Shown: positions 44,697 to 55,318, numbered from the stretch's first letter. The stretch: DNA of 64,000 nucleotides from Paraburkholderia monticola (GCF_001580545.1 NZ_LRBG01000004.1:620001-684000); one strand, 5' to 3'. Translations and numbers: made by a program. The notes: generated by a model from the letters alone, not told the origin.

Positions 44697-45431
44697 ATGG
44701 AAACTCGCTGGTCCGCATTGATGCCTGACGTGCGCAACGTCACGCCGCTCTACCTGCAGCTCGCGCGCAACCTGGCGACGGCGATCCACTGCGGCGTCTG
44801 GTCGGCCGGCGAGGCATTGCCCTCCGAGCGCACGCTGTCCGACGCGATCGGCGTGTCGCGCATCACGGCGCGCAAGGCGATCGAGCTATTGGTCGAGCAA
44901 GGGCTGATCCGGCGCTCACGTGGCGCGGGCAGCTTCATCACGCCGCGCGTCGAGGATCCGCTATCGCGTCTGACCGGCTTCACGAAGAAGATGCAGCAGC
45001 GCGGTTTCCGGCCCGATTCGGTCTGGCTCGAACGCGGCGTGCGCGCCGCCAATCGCGACGAGCTGCTGCACCTCGGCCTGTCGCCCGGCGCGGCGGTCAC
45101 GAGCTTGCGGCGGCTGCGGCGCGCGGACGGCATCGTGATGGCGGTCGAACATTCGGCGCTGCCGGTCGCGATCGTGCCCGATCCGCAGGTGATCGGCGAC
45201 TCCCTCTACACCTATCTCGAGCAACGCGGCGCGGCGGTCGTGCGCGCGTTGCAGCACTTCCGCGCCGTCAACGCGTCTAGCGAAATCGCCGCACTGATGG
45301 ACATCGAACCGCGCACCGCGCTGCTCGTCATCACCCGTATCGGCTACAGCGCGGATCAGCGCGCGATCGAGCTGACCGACACTTATTGCCGCGACGACTA
45401 CTACGACTTCGTCGCTGAACTGCGCACCTGA
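44697..45431 (+). CDS. nagR: GntR-family (HutC subfamily) regulator of the nag operon
   Basis: A 244-residue regulator. The N-terminal winged helix has EALPSERTLSDAIGVSRITA and KAIELLVEQGLIRRSRGAGS. The C-terminal UTRA ligand domain starts at about residue 95 (LTGFTKKMQQRGFRPDS) and ends with ELTDTYCRDDYYDFVAEL. Family members respond to N-acetylglucosamine-6-phosphate or related sugars. It heads the operon with nagA, the SIS deaminase and the PTS genes, so a GlcNAc-P sensor is the natural inference. Confidence 0.9.
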   Translation: METRWSALMPDVRNVTPLYLQLARNLATAIHCGVWSAGEALPSERTLSDAIGVSRITARKAIELLVEQGLIRRSRGAGSFITPRVEDPLSRLTGFTKKMQQRGFRPDSVWLERGVRAANRDELLHLGLSPGAAVTSLRRLRRADGIVMAVEHSALPVAIVPDPQVIGDSLYTYLEQRGAAVVRALQHFRAVNASSEIAALMDIEPRTALLVITRIGYSADQRAIELTDTYCRDDYYDFVAELRT

Positions 45432-45506
45432 GCCGCGCGGCCCATGTAGGCCGCCAGTCCAATGGACGCACATTTGCCGCATACGTATCACGCACCAGAG
45501 AGACTC

Positions 45507-46610
45507 ATGCTGACCGGAAACATACTCACCACCGATGGGTGGATCCACGGCACGCTCGAATTCGAAAACGGCCGCATTACGGCGCTGACAGGCGAGCGCG
45601 TCGATCCGTCGACGAACGACGCACCGTACATCCTGCCCGGCTTCATCGATCTGCACGTGCATGGCGGCGGCGGCGCCGACGTGATGGAAGCCGGCGACGC
45701 AATCGAAACGATCACGCGCACGCATGCGGGCTACGGCACGACGAGCCTGCTCGCGACGACGATGACCGCGCCGCGCGACGAACTGATGAACGTCGTCGCC
45801 GGGCTCGGCAACGTCACGCGGGTGCGCACGCCCGGCGGCGCGCGCGTGCTCGGCGTGCATCTGGAGGGGCCGTACATCAACCCCGGTAAGCTCGGCGCGC
45901 AGCCCGACGCGGCGGTATCGGCGGTGATGGACGAGGTGCTCAAGTATCTGTCGATCGCGCCGATCCGCGTCGTCACGCTCGCACCCGAGATCGCCGGCCA
46001 CATGGAGATCATCTCCGAGATGGCGGCGCGCGGCGTGCGTGTGCAGCTCGGTCATTCGCTCGGCACTTACGACGACGCGGTCGCCGCGCTCAAGCACGGC
46101 GCGTGCGGCTTCACGCATCTGTTCAACGCGATGTCGCCGCTGCATCACCGCAACCCCGGCCTCGTCGGCGCGGCGCTCGCGCACGCCGAATACGCCGAAA
46201 TCATTCCCGACCTGCTGCACGTGCATCCGGGCGCGATCCGCGCCGCGCTGCGCGCGATTCCGCGCCTGTACGTCGTGACGGACAGCACCTCGGCCACCGG
46301 CATGCCCGACGGCGAATACCGTCTCGGCAGCCAGCACGTGACGAAGTGTCTCGGCGGCGTGCGTCTCGCCGACGGCACGCTCGCGGGCAGCACGCTGACG
46401 ATGGATCAGGCGCTGCGCAATCTTGTCTCGATCGGCTTGCCGATCGCCGATGTATCCCACCGTTTGTCGCGCTACGCCGCCGACTATCTCGGCATCGAGG
46501 ACCGCGGCCGCATCGCGCGCGGTGCCTGGGCCGACGTGGTCGTGTTCGACCGCGAACTGGCGCTGAGCGCGACTTACGTCGAAGGAGAAGCAATTGTCGA
46601 ATATGCTTAA
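45507..46610 (+). CDS. nagA: N-acetylglucosamine-6-phosphate deacetylase
   Basis: A 367-residue amidohydrolase. The metal motif is DLHVHGGGGADVME, then GVHLEGPYINPGKLGAQ, the histidine in VQLGHSLGTYDDA, FTHLFNAMSPLHHRNPG, and the catalytic aspartate in VVTDSTSATGMPDGEY. It removes acetate from GlcNAc-6-P. The stop overlaps the TTG start of the SIS gene by 17 bases. Confidence 0.96.
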   Translation: MLTGNILTTDGWIHGTLEFENGRITALTGERVDPSTNDAPYILPGFIDLHVHGGGGADVMEAGDAIETITRTHAGYGTTSLLATTMTAPRDELMNVVAGLGNVTRVRTPGGARVLGVHLEGPYINPGKLGAQPDAAVSAVMDEVLKYLSIAPIRVVTLAPEIAGHMEIISEMAARGVRVQLGHSLGTYDDAVAALKHGACGFTHLFNAMSPLHHRNPGLVGAALAHAEYAEIIPDLLHVHPGAIRAALRAIPRLYVVTDSTSATGMPDGEYRLGSQHVTKCLGGVRLADGTLAGSTLTMDQALRNLVSIGLPIADVSHRLSRYAADYLGIEDRGRIARGAWADVVVFDRELALSATYVEGEAIVEYA

Positions 46611-47610
46611 GGAAGCGCTGGCGTCCGCCGCAACGGTCGCCGAGCAGCTCAAGGACACCTCGCGCGTCACGGCGCTCGCCGCCAAGCTCGCGCAGCAGCC
46701 GCGCCATGTCGCGCTGACCGTCGCGCGCGGTAGCTCGGACCATGCAGCCAGTTACTTTGCATCCCTCACGATGAGCCGCCTCGGCGTGCCGGTCGCGTCG
46801 CTGCCGATGTCGGTCGCGACGTTGCAGCAGGCGCCGCTGCAGGTGCGCGATCAGCTTGCGCTGGCGTTTTCGCAATCGGGCAAGAGTCCCGATCTGGTCG
46901 GCACGATGAACGCGCTGCGCGCGGCCGGCGCGTTGACGGTCGCCGCGGTCAACGCACCGAGCTCACCGCTCGCCGACGCGTGCGAGTGGCATCTGCCGCT
47001 CGTCGCCGGTCCCGAACTCAGCGTCGCGGCGACCAAGAGTTATATCGCGATGCTGTCGATTTCCGCGCAACTGGTCGCGCATTGGCAGAACGACGCCGAG
47101 CTGCTCGATGGACTGAGCGCGCTGCCCGACGCACTGGAACGCGCGGGCCGGCTCGACTGGTCGATGGCCGTGAGCGAATTGCGCGGCATCGAACGGATGA
47201 TCGTGATCGGCCGCGGCCTTGGCCTCGCGATCGCGCAGGAGGCCGCGCTGAAACTGAAGGAAACCTCCGGCATCCAGGCCGAAGCGTTTTCGAGCGCGGA
47301 AGTGCGTCATGGTCCGATGGAGCTGATCGACCGCGACTATCCGCTACTCGTGTTCGCGCCGCGCGGACCCGAGCAGGCGGGGCTGCTGCAACTCGCGCAC
47401 GACATGCGCGCGCGCGGTGCGCGCGTGCTGCTCGCGGCGCCGGACGACGTCGCGGAAGCCTCGCTGCCGCTCGTCGCCACCGCCCACGCGGCGCTCGATC
47501 CGATCGCCGCCATCCTGTCCTTTTACGTGATGGCCGCAGATCTTGCCGCCGCGCGCGGGCGCAATCCCGATGCGCCGCGCCATCTCAACAAAGTCACCGA
47601 AACTCATTGA
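46594..47610 (+). CDS. SIS-domain glucosamine-6-phosphate deaminase/isomerase-like (GlmS C-terminal type)
   Basis: A 338-residue protein with two SIS domains related to the isomerase half of GlmS but without the glutaminase half. Motifs are VARGSSDHAASYFASL, FSQSGKSPDLVGTM and ETSGIQAEAFSSAEVRHGPMEL. It likely converts glucosamine-6-P to fructose-6-P and ammonia in place of NagB. TTG 46594 is preferred, six bases after GGAG; ATG 46603 would be three residues shorter. It is coupled to nagA and 11 bases before the PTS fusion gene. Confidence 0.9.
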   Translation: MSNMLKEALASAATVAEQLKDTSRVTALAAKLAQQPRHVALTVARGSSDHAASYFASLTMSRLGVPVASLPMSVATLQQAPLQVRDQLALAFSQSGKSPDLVGTMNALRAAGALTVAAVNAPSSPLADACEWHLPLVAGPELSVAATKSYIAMLSISAQLVAHWQNDAELLDGLSALPDALERAGRLDWSMAVSELRGIERMIVIGRGLGLAIAQEAALKLKETSGIQAEAFSSAEVRHGPMELIDRDYPLLVFAPRGPEQAGLLQLAHDMRARGARVLLAAPDDVAEASLPLVATAHAALDPIAAILSFYVMAADLAAARGRNPDAPRHLNKVTETH

Positions 47611-47621
47611 CGAGAATGACG

Positions 47622-50216
47622 ATGCGACGTGTCGAGAAGTCCAATCTGATGAGCCATTCCGAAGATCACATTGTTTTGCTCGCACCACTGACCGGTCCGG
47701 TCGTGCCGCTCGCGAACGTGCCGGACCCGGTGTTTTCGGGCGGTATGTTTGGCGACGGCATCGGCATCGATCCGCTCGAGGGACGGCTCGTCGCGCCATG
47801 CGACGGGGTCGTCACGCATCTCGCGCGCACCGGTCACGCGGTGACGCTCGAGAGCGCCGAGGGCGCGCAGGTTCTGCTGCATATCGGTATCGACACGGTC
47901 GGGCTGAACGGCAAGGGCTTTGCGCCGATGGTCCAGCAGGGCGCGCAGGTGCGCACGGGCGACGTGCTGATCGAGTTCGATCAGGATCAGGTCGCGCTGA
48001 ATGCGCCGAGCCTCGTGTCGGTGATCGCGATCGCGAATTCGGAGGCGTTCGAGGTGATCGAGCGCGTGCCGGCCGGCGGGGTGACAGCGGGCGAAACGCC
48101 GCTGCTGGTGCTGCGCGCGCGCGACGGCGTCAGCCAGGACGCGGTGCGCGAGGCGAGCGCCGCGCAAGTCATGGACGAAGCGCGCCGCCAGATCACGCTG
48201 ACGCACGCGGGCGGCCTGCATGCACGGCCCGCGGCGCGGGCACGCGAAGCGGCGCGTGGTTTCGATGCGCGCGTCGAGGTGCGCTACGACGGGCGTAAGG
48301 CGCCGATCGAAAGCGTGGTGGGGCTGCTCGGACTGGGCGCTGGCGAAGGCGCGAGCATCGAGCTGCTCGGCGTCGGTCCGCAGGCACAGGCGGCCGTCGA
48401 TGCGGTCGCCGACGAGCTGACGCGCGAAGCGCATGGCGAAGTCGAACAGAAGCCGGCGCGTGCGGCGACGGCACCGGCTGCCATCGTGGCAGCGCCCGCG
48501 GCTGGCGAGCCGCTCGCGCCGAATACGCTGGCGGGCGTGTGCGCGGCACCGGGCGTCGCGGTCGGCAAGCTGGTGCGCTGGGACGACGCGGACCTCGATC
48601 CGCCGGAACAGGCGAGCGGCACGTCGGCGGCCGAGAGTCGTCTGCTCGACAAGGCGATCGCGACCGTCGACGCCGATCTCGACACCGTCGTGCGCGATGC
48701 CTCGCAACGCGGCGCGGTCGGCGAGGCGGGGATTTTCGCGGTGCATCGCGTGCTGCTCGAAGATCCGACGCTGCTCGACGCCGCGCGCGATCTGATCAGC
48801 CTTGGCAAGAGCGCCGGTTTCGCGTGGCGCGCGGCGATCCGCGCGCAAACCGAAATCCTCAGTCATGTGGAGGACGCGCTGCTCGCCGAGCGGGCCGCCG
48901 ACCTGCGCGACATCGAAAAGCGCGTCCAGCGCGCGCTCGGCTACACGAGCAGCGCAGCGCGCTCGCTGCCGGACGAGGCGGTGCTCGCGGCGGACGAATT
49001 CACTCCGTCGGATCTGTCGTCGCTCGATCGTACGCGCGTGACCGCGCTCGTGATGGCGCGCGGTGGCGCGACCTCGCACGCGGCGATTCTTGCGCGCCAG
49101 GCGGGGATTCCCTCGCTGGTCGCGATCGGCGACGCGTTGCATGCGATTCCCGAGGGCACTGAAGTGGTGGTGAACGCGAGCACCGGCCGCCTCGAATTCG
49201 CGCCGACCGAAGTCGATGTCGAACGCGCGCGCCGCGAACGCAGCCGCCTCGCCGACGTGCGCGAAGCGAACCGCCGCACGTCGCAGCAGGCCGCGGCGAC
49301 GTCCGACGGCCGCGCGGTCGAAGTGGCCGCCAACATCGCCACGCTCGATGACGCGAACGCCGCCGTCGACAACGGCGCCGACTCGGTCGGCCTGTTGCGC
49401 ACCGAGCTGCTGTTCATCCATCGGCCGGCGGCGCCGAACGCGGACGAGCATCGTCAGAGCTACCAGGCGATCGTCGACGCGTTGCGCGGCCGCACGGCGA
49501 TCATCCGCACGCTCGACGTCGGCGCGGACAAGGAAGTCGATTATCTGACGCTGCCACCCGAGCCGAACCCCGCGCTCGGTCTGCGCGGCGTGCGCCTCGC
49601 GCAGGTGCGCCCCGATCTGCTCGACGACCAGCTGCGCGGCCTGCTCGCGGTGCGTCCGCTCGGCGCCGTGCGCATCCTGCTGCCGATGGTCACCGATGCG
49701 GGCGAACTGGTCCGCATCCGCAAGCGGATCGACGAGCTCGCCCGCGAAGCGGGGAGCACCGAGCCGATCGAAGTGGGCGTGATGATCGAAGTGCCGTCGG
49801 CTGCATTGCTCGCCGATCAGCTCGCGCAGCACGCCGATTTCCTGTCGATCGGCACCAACGACCTCACGCAGTACACGCTCGCGATGGACCGCTGCCAGCC
49901 CGATCTCGCGGCGCAGGCGGACGGACTGCATCCGGCGGTGCTGCGCCTGATCGCGGCGACGGTCGAAGGTGCCGCGAAGCACGGCAAGTGGGTTGGCGTG
50001 TGCGGCGCGCTCGCCGGCGACCCGGTCGCGATGCCGCTGCTCGTCGGGCTCGGCGTGACCGAGCTGTCGGTGGACCCGGTGTCGGTGCCGGGCATCAAGG
50101 CACGCGTGCGCACGCTCGACTATCAGTTGTGCCGCCAACGCGCCCGCGACGCGCTCGCGCTCGACTCGGCCCAGGCAGTCCGGGCCGCGAGCCGGGCCAC
50201 GTGGCCGCTCGATTAA
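47622..50216 (+). CDS. ptsP: PTS triple fusion EIIA(Glc)-HPr-EI
   Basis: An 864-residue phosphotransfer protein. Residues about 10-155 form an EIIA-Glc domain (LVAPCDGVVTHL, active histidine in VLLHIGIDTVGL). About 190-275 form an HPr domain (active histidine in THAGGLHARPAA; the Ser46 region reads KAPIESVVGLLGL). About 300-855 form enzyme I (active histidine in MARGGATSHAAILARQ, then VGLLRTELLFIHRP and DFLSIGTNDLTQYTLAMDR). It supplies its own phosphate chain to NagE, independent of ptsH/ptsI. ATG 47616 and ATG 47649 are alternative starts. The symbol follows common usage for such fusions. Confidence 0.94.
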   Translation: MRRVEKSNLMSHSEDHIVLLAPLTGPVVPLANVPDPVFSGGMFGDGIGIDPLEGRLVAPCDGVVTHLARTGHAVTLESAEGAQVLLHIGIDTVGLNGKGFAPMVQQGAQVRTGDVLIEFDQDQVALNAPSLVSVIAIANSEAFEVIERVPAGGVTAGETPLLVLRARDGVSQDAVREASAAQVMDEARRQITLTHAGGLHARPAARAREAARGFDARVEVRYDGRKAPIESVVGLLGLGAGEGASIELLGVGPQAQAAVDAVADELTREAHGEVEQKPARAATAPAAIVAAPAAGEPLAPNTLAGVCAAPGVAVGKLVRWDDADLDPPEQASGTSAAESRLLDKAIATVDADLDTVVRDASQRGAVGEAGIFAVHRVLLEDPTLLDAARDLISLGKSAGFAWRAAIRAQTEILSHVEDALLAERAADLRDIEKRVQRALGYTSSAARSLPDEAVLAADEFTPSDLSSLDRTRVTALVMARGGATSHAAILARQAGIPSLVAIGDALHAIPEGTEVVVNASTGRLEFAPTEVDVERARRERSRLADVREANRRTSQQAAATSDGRAVEVAANIATLDDANAAVDNGADSVGLLRTELLFIHRPAAPNADEHRQSYQAIVDALRGRTAIIRTLDVGADKEVDYLTLPPEPNPALGLRGVRLAQVRPDLLDDQLRGLLAVRPLGAVRILLPMVTDAGELVRIRKRIDELAREAGSTEPIEVGVMIEVPSAALLADQLAQHADFLSIGTNDLTQYTLAMDRCQPDLAAQADGLHPAVLRLIAATVEGAAKHGKWVGVCGALAGDPVAMPLLVGLGVTELSVDPVSVPGIKARVRTLDYQLCRQRARDALALDSAQAVRAASRATWPLD

Positions 50217-50347
50217 AGATCAACGAACCGGAGAGTCCGCATGCCGTGCGCCCGGCAGCACGTCTGCCTTCGCGCGCGCAGCGATTTGCCACCTAGCTGC
50301 ACCACTCAACCTAGACGTACCCCTACGAGACAAAATTGGAGATACCG

Positions 50348-52144
50348 ATGGATGGAAATCCGTTTCTGAAGATTCAGCGCCTCGGACGCGCGCTGATGTT
50401 GCCGATCGCGGTGCTACCGGTCGCCGGGCTGCTGCTGCGGCTCGGCCAGCCCGATGTGTTCAACATCAAGATGATCGCCGATGCGGGCGGCGCGATCTTC
50501 GACAACCTGCCGCTGTTGTTCGCGATCGGCGTGGCGGTCGGCTTCGCGAAAGACAATAACGGCGTCGCGGGGCTCGCCGGCGCCATCGGCTATCTGGTGC
50601 AGATCGCGGTGATGAAGGACATCAACGACAAGCTCAATATGGGCGTGCTGTCGGGGATCATCGCGGGGATCGTCGCGGGGCTGCTGTACAACCGCTACAA
50701 GGACATCAAGCTGCCCGACTACCTTGCCTTCTTCGGCGGCAAACGCTTCGTGCCGATCGTGACAGGGGTGGTCTGCGTGGGGCTAGGCATCATATTCGGG
50801 TACGTCTGGCAACCGGTGCAGAACGTCATCGACTTGGCCGGCCACTGGCTCACGACGGCCGGCGCGCTCGGCGCTTTCGTGTTCGGCGTGCTGAACCGAC
50901 TGCTGCTCGTCACGGGTCTGCATCACATCCTCAACTCGCTGACGTGGTTCGTGTTCGGCACGTTCACGCCGGCGGGCGGCGCGCCGGTCACGGGCGACCT
51001 GCATCGCTTCTTCGCTGGCGATCCGACCGCGGGCACCTTCATGACCGGCTTCTTCCCGGTGATGATGTTCGGCCTGCCGGCCGCGTGTCTCGCGATGTAT
51101 CACGAGGCACCGAAAGAGCGTCGCGCGATGGTGTTCGGCCTGCTGTTCTCGATGGCGCTGACGTCGTTCCTGACGGGCGTCACCGAGCCGATCGAGTTCA
51201 GCTTCATGTTCCTCGCGCCGGTGCTGTATGCGATCCACGCGCTGCTGACGGGGCTGTCCCTCGCGATCTGTTCGGCGCTCGGCATTCACCTCGGCTTCAC
51301 GTTCTCGGCGGGCTTCATCGACTACGTGCTGAACTTCGGGTTGTCGACGAAGGGCTGGTGGGCGATCCCGCTCGGCATCGTGTACTCGGTCGTGTACTAC
51401 GGTCTGTTCCGCTTTTTCATCCGCAAGTTCAACATGGCGACGCCGGGCCGCGAGCCTGCCGCAGCCGACGAGCAGGTCGAGTCGTTCACGGCGGGCGGCT
51501 TCGTCGCGCCGGCGGCCGGTGCGGCCGTGCCGCGTGCGCAGCGTTATATCGCGGCGCTGGGTGGCGCGGCGAATCTGTCGGTCGTGGATGCGTGCACGAC
51601 GCGTCTGCGTCTGTCTGTCGTCGATGCGGACAAGGTCTCCGAGAGCGAACTGAAGTCGATCGGCGCGCGCGGTGTGCTCAAGCGCGGCACGAACGCCGTG
51701 CAGGTGATCATCGGACCGGAGGCGGACATCATCGCCGATGAAATGCGTACGGCGATCGCGCAGGGTCATGGCGATACGGTGAAGGTGGCTGCTGCCGGGA
51801 CGGTGCCGGCGGCGGTGGCTCCTGCCGCCACGTCGGTCGCTCCGCACGCTCACGACGCGCAAGGCGGTCCGCTCGATCCCGATCCGCTGCGCTGGCTCGC
51901 CGTGTTCGGCGGCGCGGGCAACGTGGTGTCGCTCGATGCGGTCGCGGCAACGCGTTTGCGAGTGGTCGTGCGCGATCCGTCCGTAGTCGATCGCGAGCGC
52001 CTCGATGCGCTCGATAGCGCCTGGGTGTCGACGAACACGTTCCATATCGTCGTCGGCGAGGCCGCGCAGCGCTACGCGCAGAAGCTGGCCGAGCGTCTGC
52101 CGTCGCAAGGCGGCGGCGCGGGCGCGGCACCGGTGCCGGCATGA
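50348..52144 (+). CDS. nagE: PTS N-acetylglucosamine permease EIICB with a second, cysteine-less EIIB domain
   Basis: A 598-residue membrane permease. EIIC covers about 1-375 with some ten helices (for example HHILNSLTWFVFGTFTPAGG). The first EIIB domain at about 395-480 has the phospho-cysteine C416 in VVDACTTRLRL. After a linker a second EIIB-like domain at about 510-590 reads SLDAVAATRLRV, with Ala/Val where the cysteine should be. EIIA is supplied by the upstream fusion. It imports and phosphorylates GlcNAc. Terminator downstream. Confidence 0.94.
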   Translation: MDGNPFLKIQRLGRALMLPIAVLPVAGLLLRLGQPDVFNIKMIADAGGAIFDNLPLLFAIGVAVGFAKDNNGVAGLAGAIGYLVQIAVMKDINDKLNMGVLSGIIAGIVAGLLYNRYKDIKLPDYLAFFGGKRFVPIVTGVVCVGLGIIFGYVWQPVQNVIDLAGHWLTTAGALGAFVFGVLNRLLLVTGLHHILNSLTWFVFGTFTPAGGAPVTGDLHRFFAGDPTAGTFMTGFFPVMMFGLPAACLAMYHEAPKERRAMVFGLLFSMALTSFLTGVTEPIEFSFMFLAPVLYAIHALLTGLSLAICSALGIHLGFTFSAGFIDYVLNFGLSTKGWWAIPLGIVYSVVYYGLFRFFIRKFNMATPGREPAAADEQVESFTAGGFVAPAAGAAVPRAQRYIAALGGAANLSVVDACTTRLRLSVVDADKVSESELKSIGARGVLKRGTNAVQVIIGPEADIIADEMRTAIAQGHGDTVKVAAAGTVPAAVAPAATSVAPHAHDAQGGPLDPDPLRWLAVFGGAGNVVSLDAVAATRLRVVVRDPSVVDRERLDALDSAWVSTNTFHIVVGEAAQRYAQKLAERLPSQGGGAGAAPVPA

Positions 52145-52200
52145 TCGGTTGAGTGAGCCAGGCTGCCATCGCGCAGTCATGACGGCGCGGTAATAAGAGA

Positions 52201-52230
52201 GCGGCACCTTGTTCCCAAGGTGCCGCTTTT
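52201..52230 (+). terminator. Terminator after nagE
   Basis: GCGGCACCTT-GTTCCC-AAGGTGCCGC followed by TTTT, 57 bases after the nagE stop and facing the convergent cydB. Confidence 0.88.
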
Positions 52231-52250
52231 GCATTGAGGCGCAGCGCTGG

Positions 52251-53387
52251 TCAATACATCGAGTGGTGGTTTTCCTCGATCGCCGCGGCGGTAACCTTGC
52301 CACGCATCACCCGATAGACCCAGCCCGTATAGAGCAGGATGATCGGCAGGAACACGATCACCGCGAACAGCATGATCTCGAGCGTCATGCGGCTCGAGGT
52401 CGAATCCCACATGGTCAGGCTGCTGCGGCCGTCGAGCGACGACGGCATGATGAATGGGAACATCGAGAATCCCGCGGTCAGGATCACGCCGATGATCATC
52501 AGCGATGTCGACAGAAACGCCGCCGCCTCGAAGCGCGAGCGCGCGAGTAGCACCGCGAGCACGCCGCCGACGAGACCCGCGAGCGGCGCAATCGCCGTCC
52601 ACGGATAGAGTGCGTAGTTGTTCAGCCACAAACCCGGCGCGCCGATCACGGTCTTCATCAACGGATTGGAGACCGCGTCGAACGGCGGCATGTCGACGAC
52701 CTGATAGCCGCCGATCACCGTCGCGACGAGCGCGCCCGCGACGAGGAACAGCACCACCGAGCACAGCGCCGCGAGCCGCAGTGCCTTCGATGCGCGCTCA
52801 TGGACCACGCCATCCGTCTTCCACTTGACGAACGCGGCGCCATGCGCGGCCAGTATCGCCACGCTGACGAGACCGGTGAGCAGCGCGAACGGATTGAGCA
52901 GGCCGAAGAAGCTGCCGTGATAGGTCACGCGCAGATCGGTATCGAACGAGAACGGCACGCCTTGCAGCAGATTGCCGAACGCGACGCCGAACACGAGCGC
53001 CGGCACGAAGCCGCCGATGAAGAGGCCCCAGTCCCACGCGGTGCGCCAGCGCGGATCTTCGCGCTTGCCGCGATAGTCGAAGCCGACCGGGCGGAAGAAC
53101 AGCGCGAACAGCACGAGCAGCATCGCGAAGTAAAAGCCGGAAAACGATGCCGCGTAGGCGAGCGGCCATGCGGCGAACATCGCGCCGCCCGCGGTCACGA
53201 ACCAGACCTGGTTGCCTTCCCACGTCGCGCCGACCGTGTTCACGACGATGCGGCGCTCGGAGTCCGTTTTCGCGATGAACGGCAGCAGGATCGCCGCGCC
53301 CATGTCGAAGCCGTCGGTCAGCGCGAAGCCGATCAGCAGTACACCTATCAATACCCACCAGATCAGTCTGAGGATGGCGTAGTCCAT
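52251..53387 (-). CDS. cydB: Cytochrome bd oxidase subunit II
   Basis: A 378-residue subunit with eight to nine helices. The N-terminal [23 protein letters not shown] and the [22 protein letters not shown] segment are typical. It pairs with CydA in the bd-type quinol oxidase, which works at low oxygen and does not pump protons. It follows cydA by 34 bases. No CydX-like gene is visible after it. Confidence 0.97.
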   Translation of the reverse strand: MDYAILRLIWWVLIGVLLIGFALTDGFDMGAAILLPFIAKTDSERRIVVNTVGATWEGNQVWFVTAGGAMFAAWPLAYAASFSGFYFAMLLVLFALFFRPVGFDYRGKREDPRWRTAWDWGLFIGGFVPALVFGVAFGNLLQGVPFSFDTDLRVTYHGSFFGLLNPFALLTGLVSVAILAAHGAAFVKWKTDGVVHERASKALRLAALCSVVLFLVAGALVATVIGGYQVVDMPPFDAVSNPLMKTVIGAPGLWLNNYALYPWTAIAPLAGLVGGVLAVLLARSRFEAAAFLSTSLMIIGVILTAGFSMFPFIMPSSLDGRSSLTMWDSTSSRMTLEIMLFAVIVFLPIILLYTGWVYRVMRGKVTAAAIEENHHSMY

Positions 53388-53421
53388 ATGGGTTACTCCT
53401 CTGAAGCGGTGTGGCGGCGCG

Positions 53422-55023
53422 TCACGCGGCCGTGTTCGACAGCGGCTGCGTCACCGGCTGGCCGTTCTCGTGGTGATAGCGGCCCGTATGCAACGACGAA
53501 GGGCCGAGCCGCGCGTATTTGAACATCAGCATGATCTCGATGACGAACAGCCCCGTGTAGAACAGCACGAAGCCGGCGATGCTCAGATACAGATCGCGCG
53601 GCGTCAAGGTCGAGGCGGCCAGGTTGGTCGGCAGAATGCCCGCGATGCTCCACGGCTGGCGGCCCATTTCCGCGACGATCCAGCCGAACTCGGCGGCGAG
53701 CCACGGCAACGGGATCGCGATGACCGCCCAGCGCAGGAACCAGCGACGCTTTTCGAGCAGCAGCGTGCGCTGCGCGCAGAACCAGAACGCGAGCACGAAG
53801 GTCGCGAGGAACAGCAGGCCCAGGCCGACCATCATGCGGAACGAGAAGAACAGCGGCAGCACGGGCGGGACCGTGCTTCTTGCGGCGGCGGCGATCTGGT
53901 CCGGCGTCGCGTCGGTCACGTTCGGCGTGAACTGCTTGAGCAGCAGGGCGTAGCCGAGATCGTCCTTGTGCTTGTCGAATTCGGCATGCGCCTCGTCGCT
54001 GGAGTCGCCGCCCTTCAATCGCTGCAACGCCGAATAGGCGAGCATGCCTTCCTTGATGCGACCTTCGTTTTCCACGATCAGGTCGCGCAGGCCGACCACG
54101 GGTTCGCTGAGCGAGCGGGTCGCGATGATGCCGAGCGCGTAGGGCACACGGATCGCATAGTCGGTACGCTGCTCTCTTTGATTGGGAATACCAAATACGG
54201 TGAACGGTGCCGGCGCCGGGGCGGTCTCCCATTCGGATTCGATCGCGGCGAGCTTGATCTGCTGCACTTCGCCGGTGCGATAGCCGGATTCGTCGCCGAG
54301 CACGATCACGCACAGCGCCGACGCGAGGCCGAAGCCAGCCGCGATCGCGAACGAGCGCAGCGCGAACTCGGTGTCGCGGCGCTTCAGCAGATACCACGAC
54401 GACACGCCGAGCACGAATATCGCCGCGGTCACATAACCGGCCGACACCGTGTGCACGAACTTCACCTGAGCGACTGGATTGAAGATCACCGAGCCGATGC
54501 TGTCGAGCTCCATGCGCATCGTCTGGTAGTTGAAACTCGCGCCGACCGGATTGTTCATCCAGCCGTTGGCGACCAGGATCCACAGCGCCGACAGGTTCGA
54601 ACCGAGCGCGACGCAGAACGTGACGATCAGATGCTGGACTTTTGACAATCTGTTCCAGCCGAAGAAGAACAGGCCGACGAACGTCGATTCGAGGAAGAAC
54701 GCCATCAGCCCTTCGACGGCGAGCGGCACGCCGAAAATGTCGCCGACGTAGTGCGAGTAGTAGGCCCAGTTGGTGCCGAACTGAAACTCGAGCGTGAGAC
54801 CGGTCGCGACGCCCATCGCAAAGTTGATGCCGAACAGCTTGCCCCAGAACTGCGTCATGTCCTTGTAGATCTGCTTGCCAGTCATCACGTAGACCGACTC
54901 CATGATGACGAGCAGCCAGGTCAGCCCGAGCGTGAGCGGCACGAACAGAAAGTGATAAAGCGCCGTGATGGCGAACTGGAGACGCGACAGCTCGACGACT
55001 TCGCTAACGGGCATGTTGATCAC
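53422..55023 (-). CDS. cydA: Cytochrome bd oxidase subunit I (long Q-loop type)
   Basis: A 533-residue quinol oxidase subunit carrying hemes b558, b595 and d. The first heme histidine is H24 in [15 protein letters not shown]. Conserved are [16 protein letters not shown], the glutamate-containing [20 protein letters not shown] and [21 protein letters not shown]. The length and the large loop after [17 protein letters not shown] indicate the E. coli-like long Q-loop. Its start overlaps the cydP stop by 20 bases. Confidence 0.97.
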   Translation of the reverse strand: MINMPVSEVVELSRLQFAITALYHFLFVPLTLGLTWLLVIMESVYVMTGKQIYKDMTQFWGKLFGINFAMGVATGLTLEFQFGTNWAYYSHYVGDIFGVPLAVEGLMAFFLESTFVGLFFFGWNRLSKVQHLIVTFCVALGSNLSALWILVANGWMNNPVGASFNYQTMRMELDSIGSVIFNPVAQVKFVHTVSAGYVTAAIFVLGVSSWYLLKRRDTEFALRSFAIAAGFGLASALCVIVLGDESGYRTGEVQQIKLAAIESEWETAPAPAPFTVFGIPNQREQRTDYAIRVPYALGIIATRSLSEPVVGLRDLIVENEGRIKEGMLAYSALQRLKGGDSSDEAHAEFDKHKDDLGYALLLKQFTPNVTDATPDQIAAAARSTVPPVLPLFFSFRMMVGLGLLFLATFVLAFWFCAQRTLLLEKRRWFLRWAVIAIPLPWLAAEFGWIVAEMGRQPWSIAGILPTNLAASTLTPRDLYLSIAGFVLFYTGLFVIEIMLMFKYARLGPSSLHTGRYHHENGQPVTQPLSNTAA

Positions 55024-55264
55024 CTCTGGACGGATGCGGGGCAGGCACCGACAGCAGCGCCTGCGCGACCTGCTCAGGCGGCAGCATCATGTGCTCGGCC
55101 TGTGGATGATTGAAGAAGGTGTACTTGAGCGCCATCAGTAGTACCAACTTGACGGCGAGGATGATGCAGAGATCGCGCGCCAGCGTGGGACCGCGCACCC
55201 ACCTGGTGAACCGGCCGCGCCAGCGCGACCGGAGTGTGCTGCTGCGATTGAGGGCTATGGTCAT
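55004..55264 (-). CDS. cydP: CydP-like small bd oxidase subunit
   Basis: An 86-residue protein with one membrane helix (DLCIILAVKLVLLMALKYTFF) and a periplasmic tail starting NHPQAEHMMLPPEQVAQALL. It overlaps the start of cydA and matches the small CydP subunit found upstream of cydA in beta- and gamma-proteobacteria. It probably stabilises the oxidase. Confidence 0.85.
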   Translation of the reverse strand: MTIALNRSSTLRSRWRGRFTRWVRGPTLARDLCIILAVKLVLLMALKYTFFNHPQAEHMMLPPEQVAQALLSVPAPHPSRGDQHAR

Positions 55265-55318
55265 GATCGGTCGAAGACGACTTCACGCCGGTGAGTCCGG
55301 CCGGATCCAGATTGCCCT

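Noticed and set aside
46594..47610. glmS-type riboswitch or full GlmS
   Set aside because: The SIS gene overlaps nagA and has no leader, and the glutaminase half of GlmS is absent.
47604..50138. 844-codon frame opposite the EIIA-HPr-EI fusion
   Set aside because: Arg/Ala/His-rich antisense shadow; the sense strand has complete PTS domains.
50783..52303. 506-codon frame opposite nagE
   Set aside because: Antisense shadow with His/Arg/Glu repeats and no motif.
53393..54583. 396-codon frame overlapping cydA in another frame
   Set aside because: Arg-rich shadow on the same strand; cydA is unambiguous.
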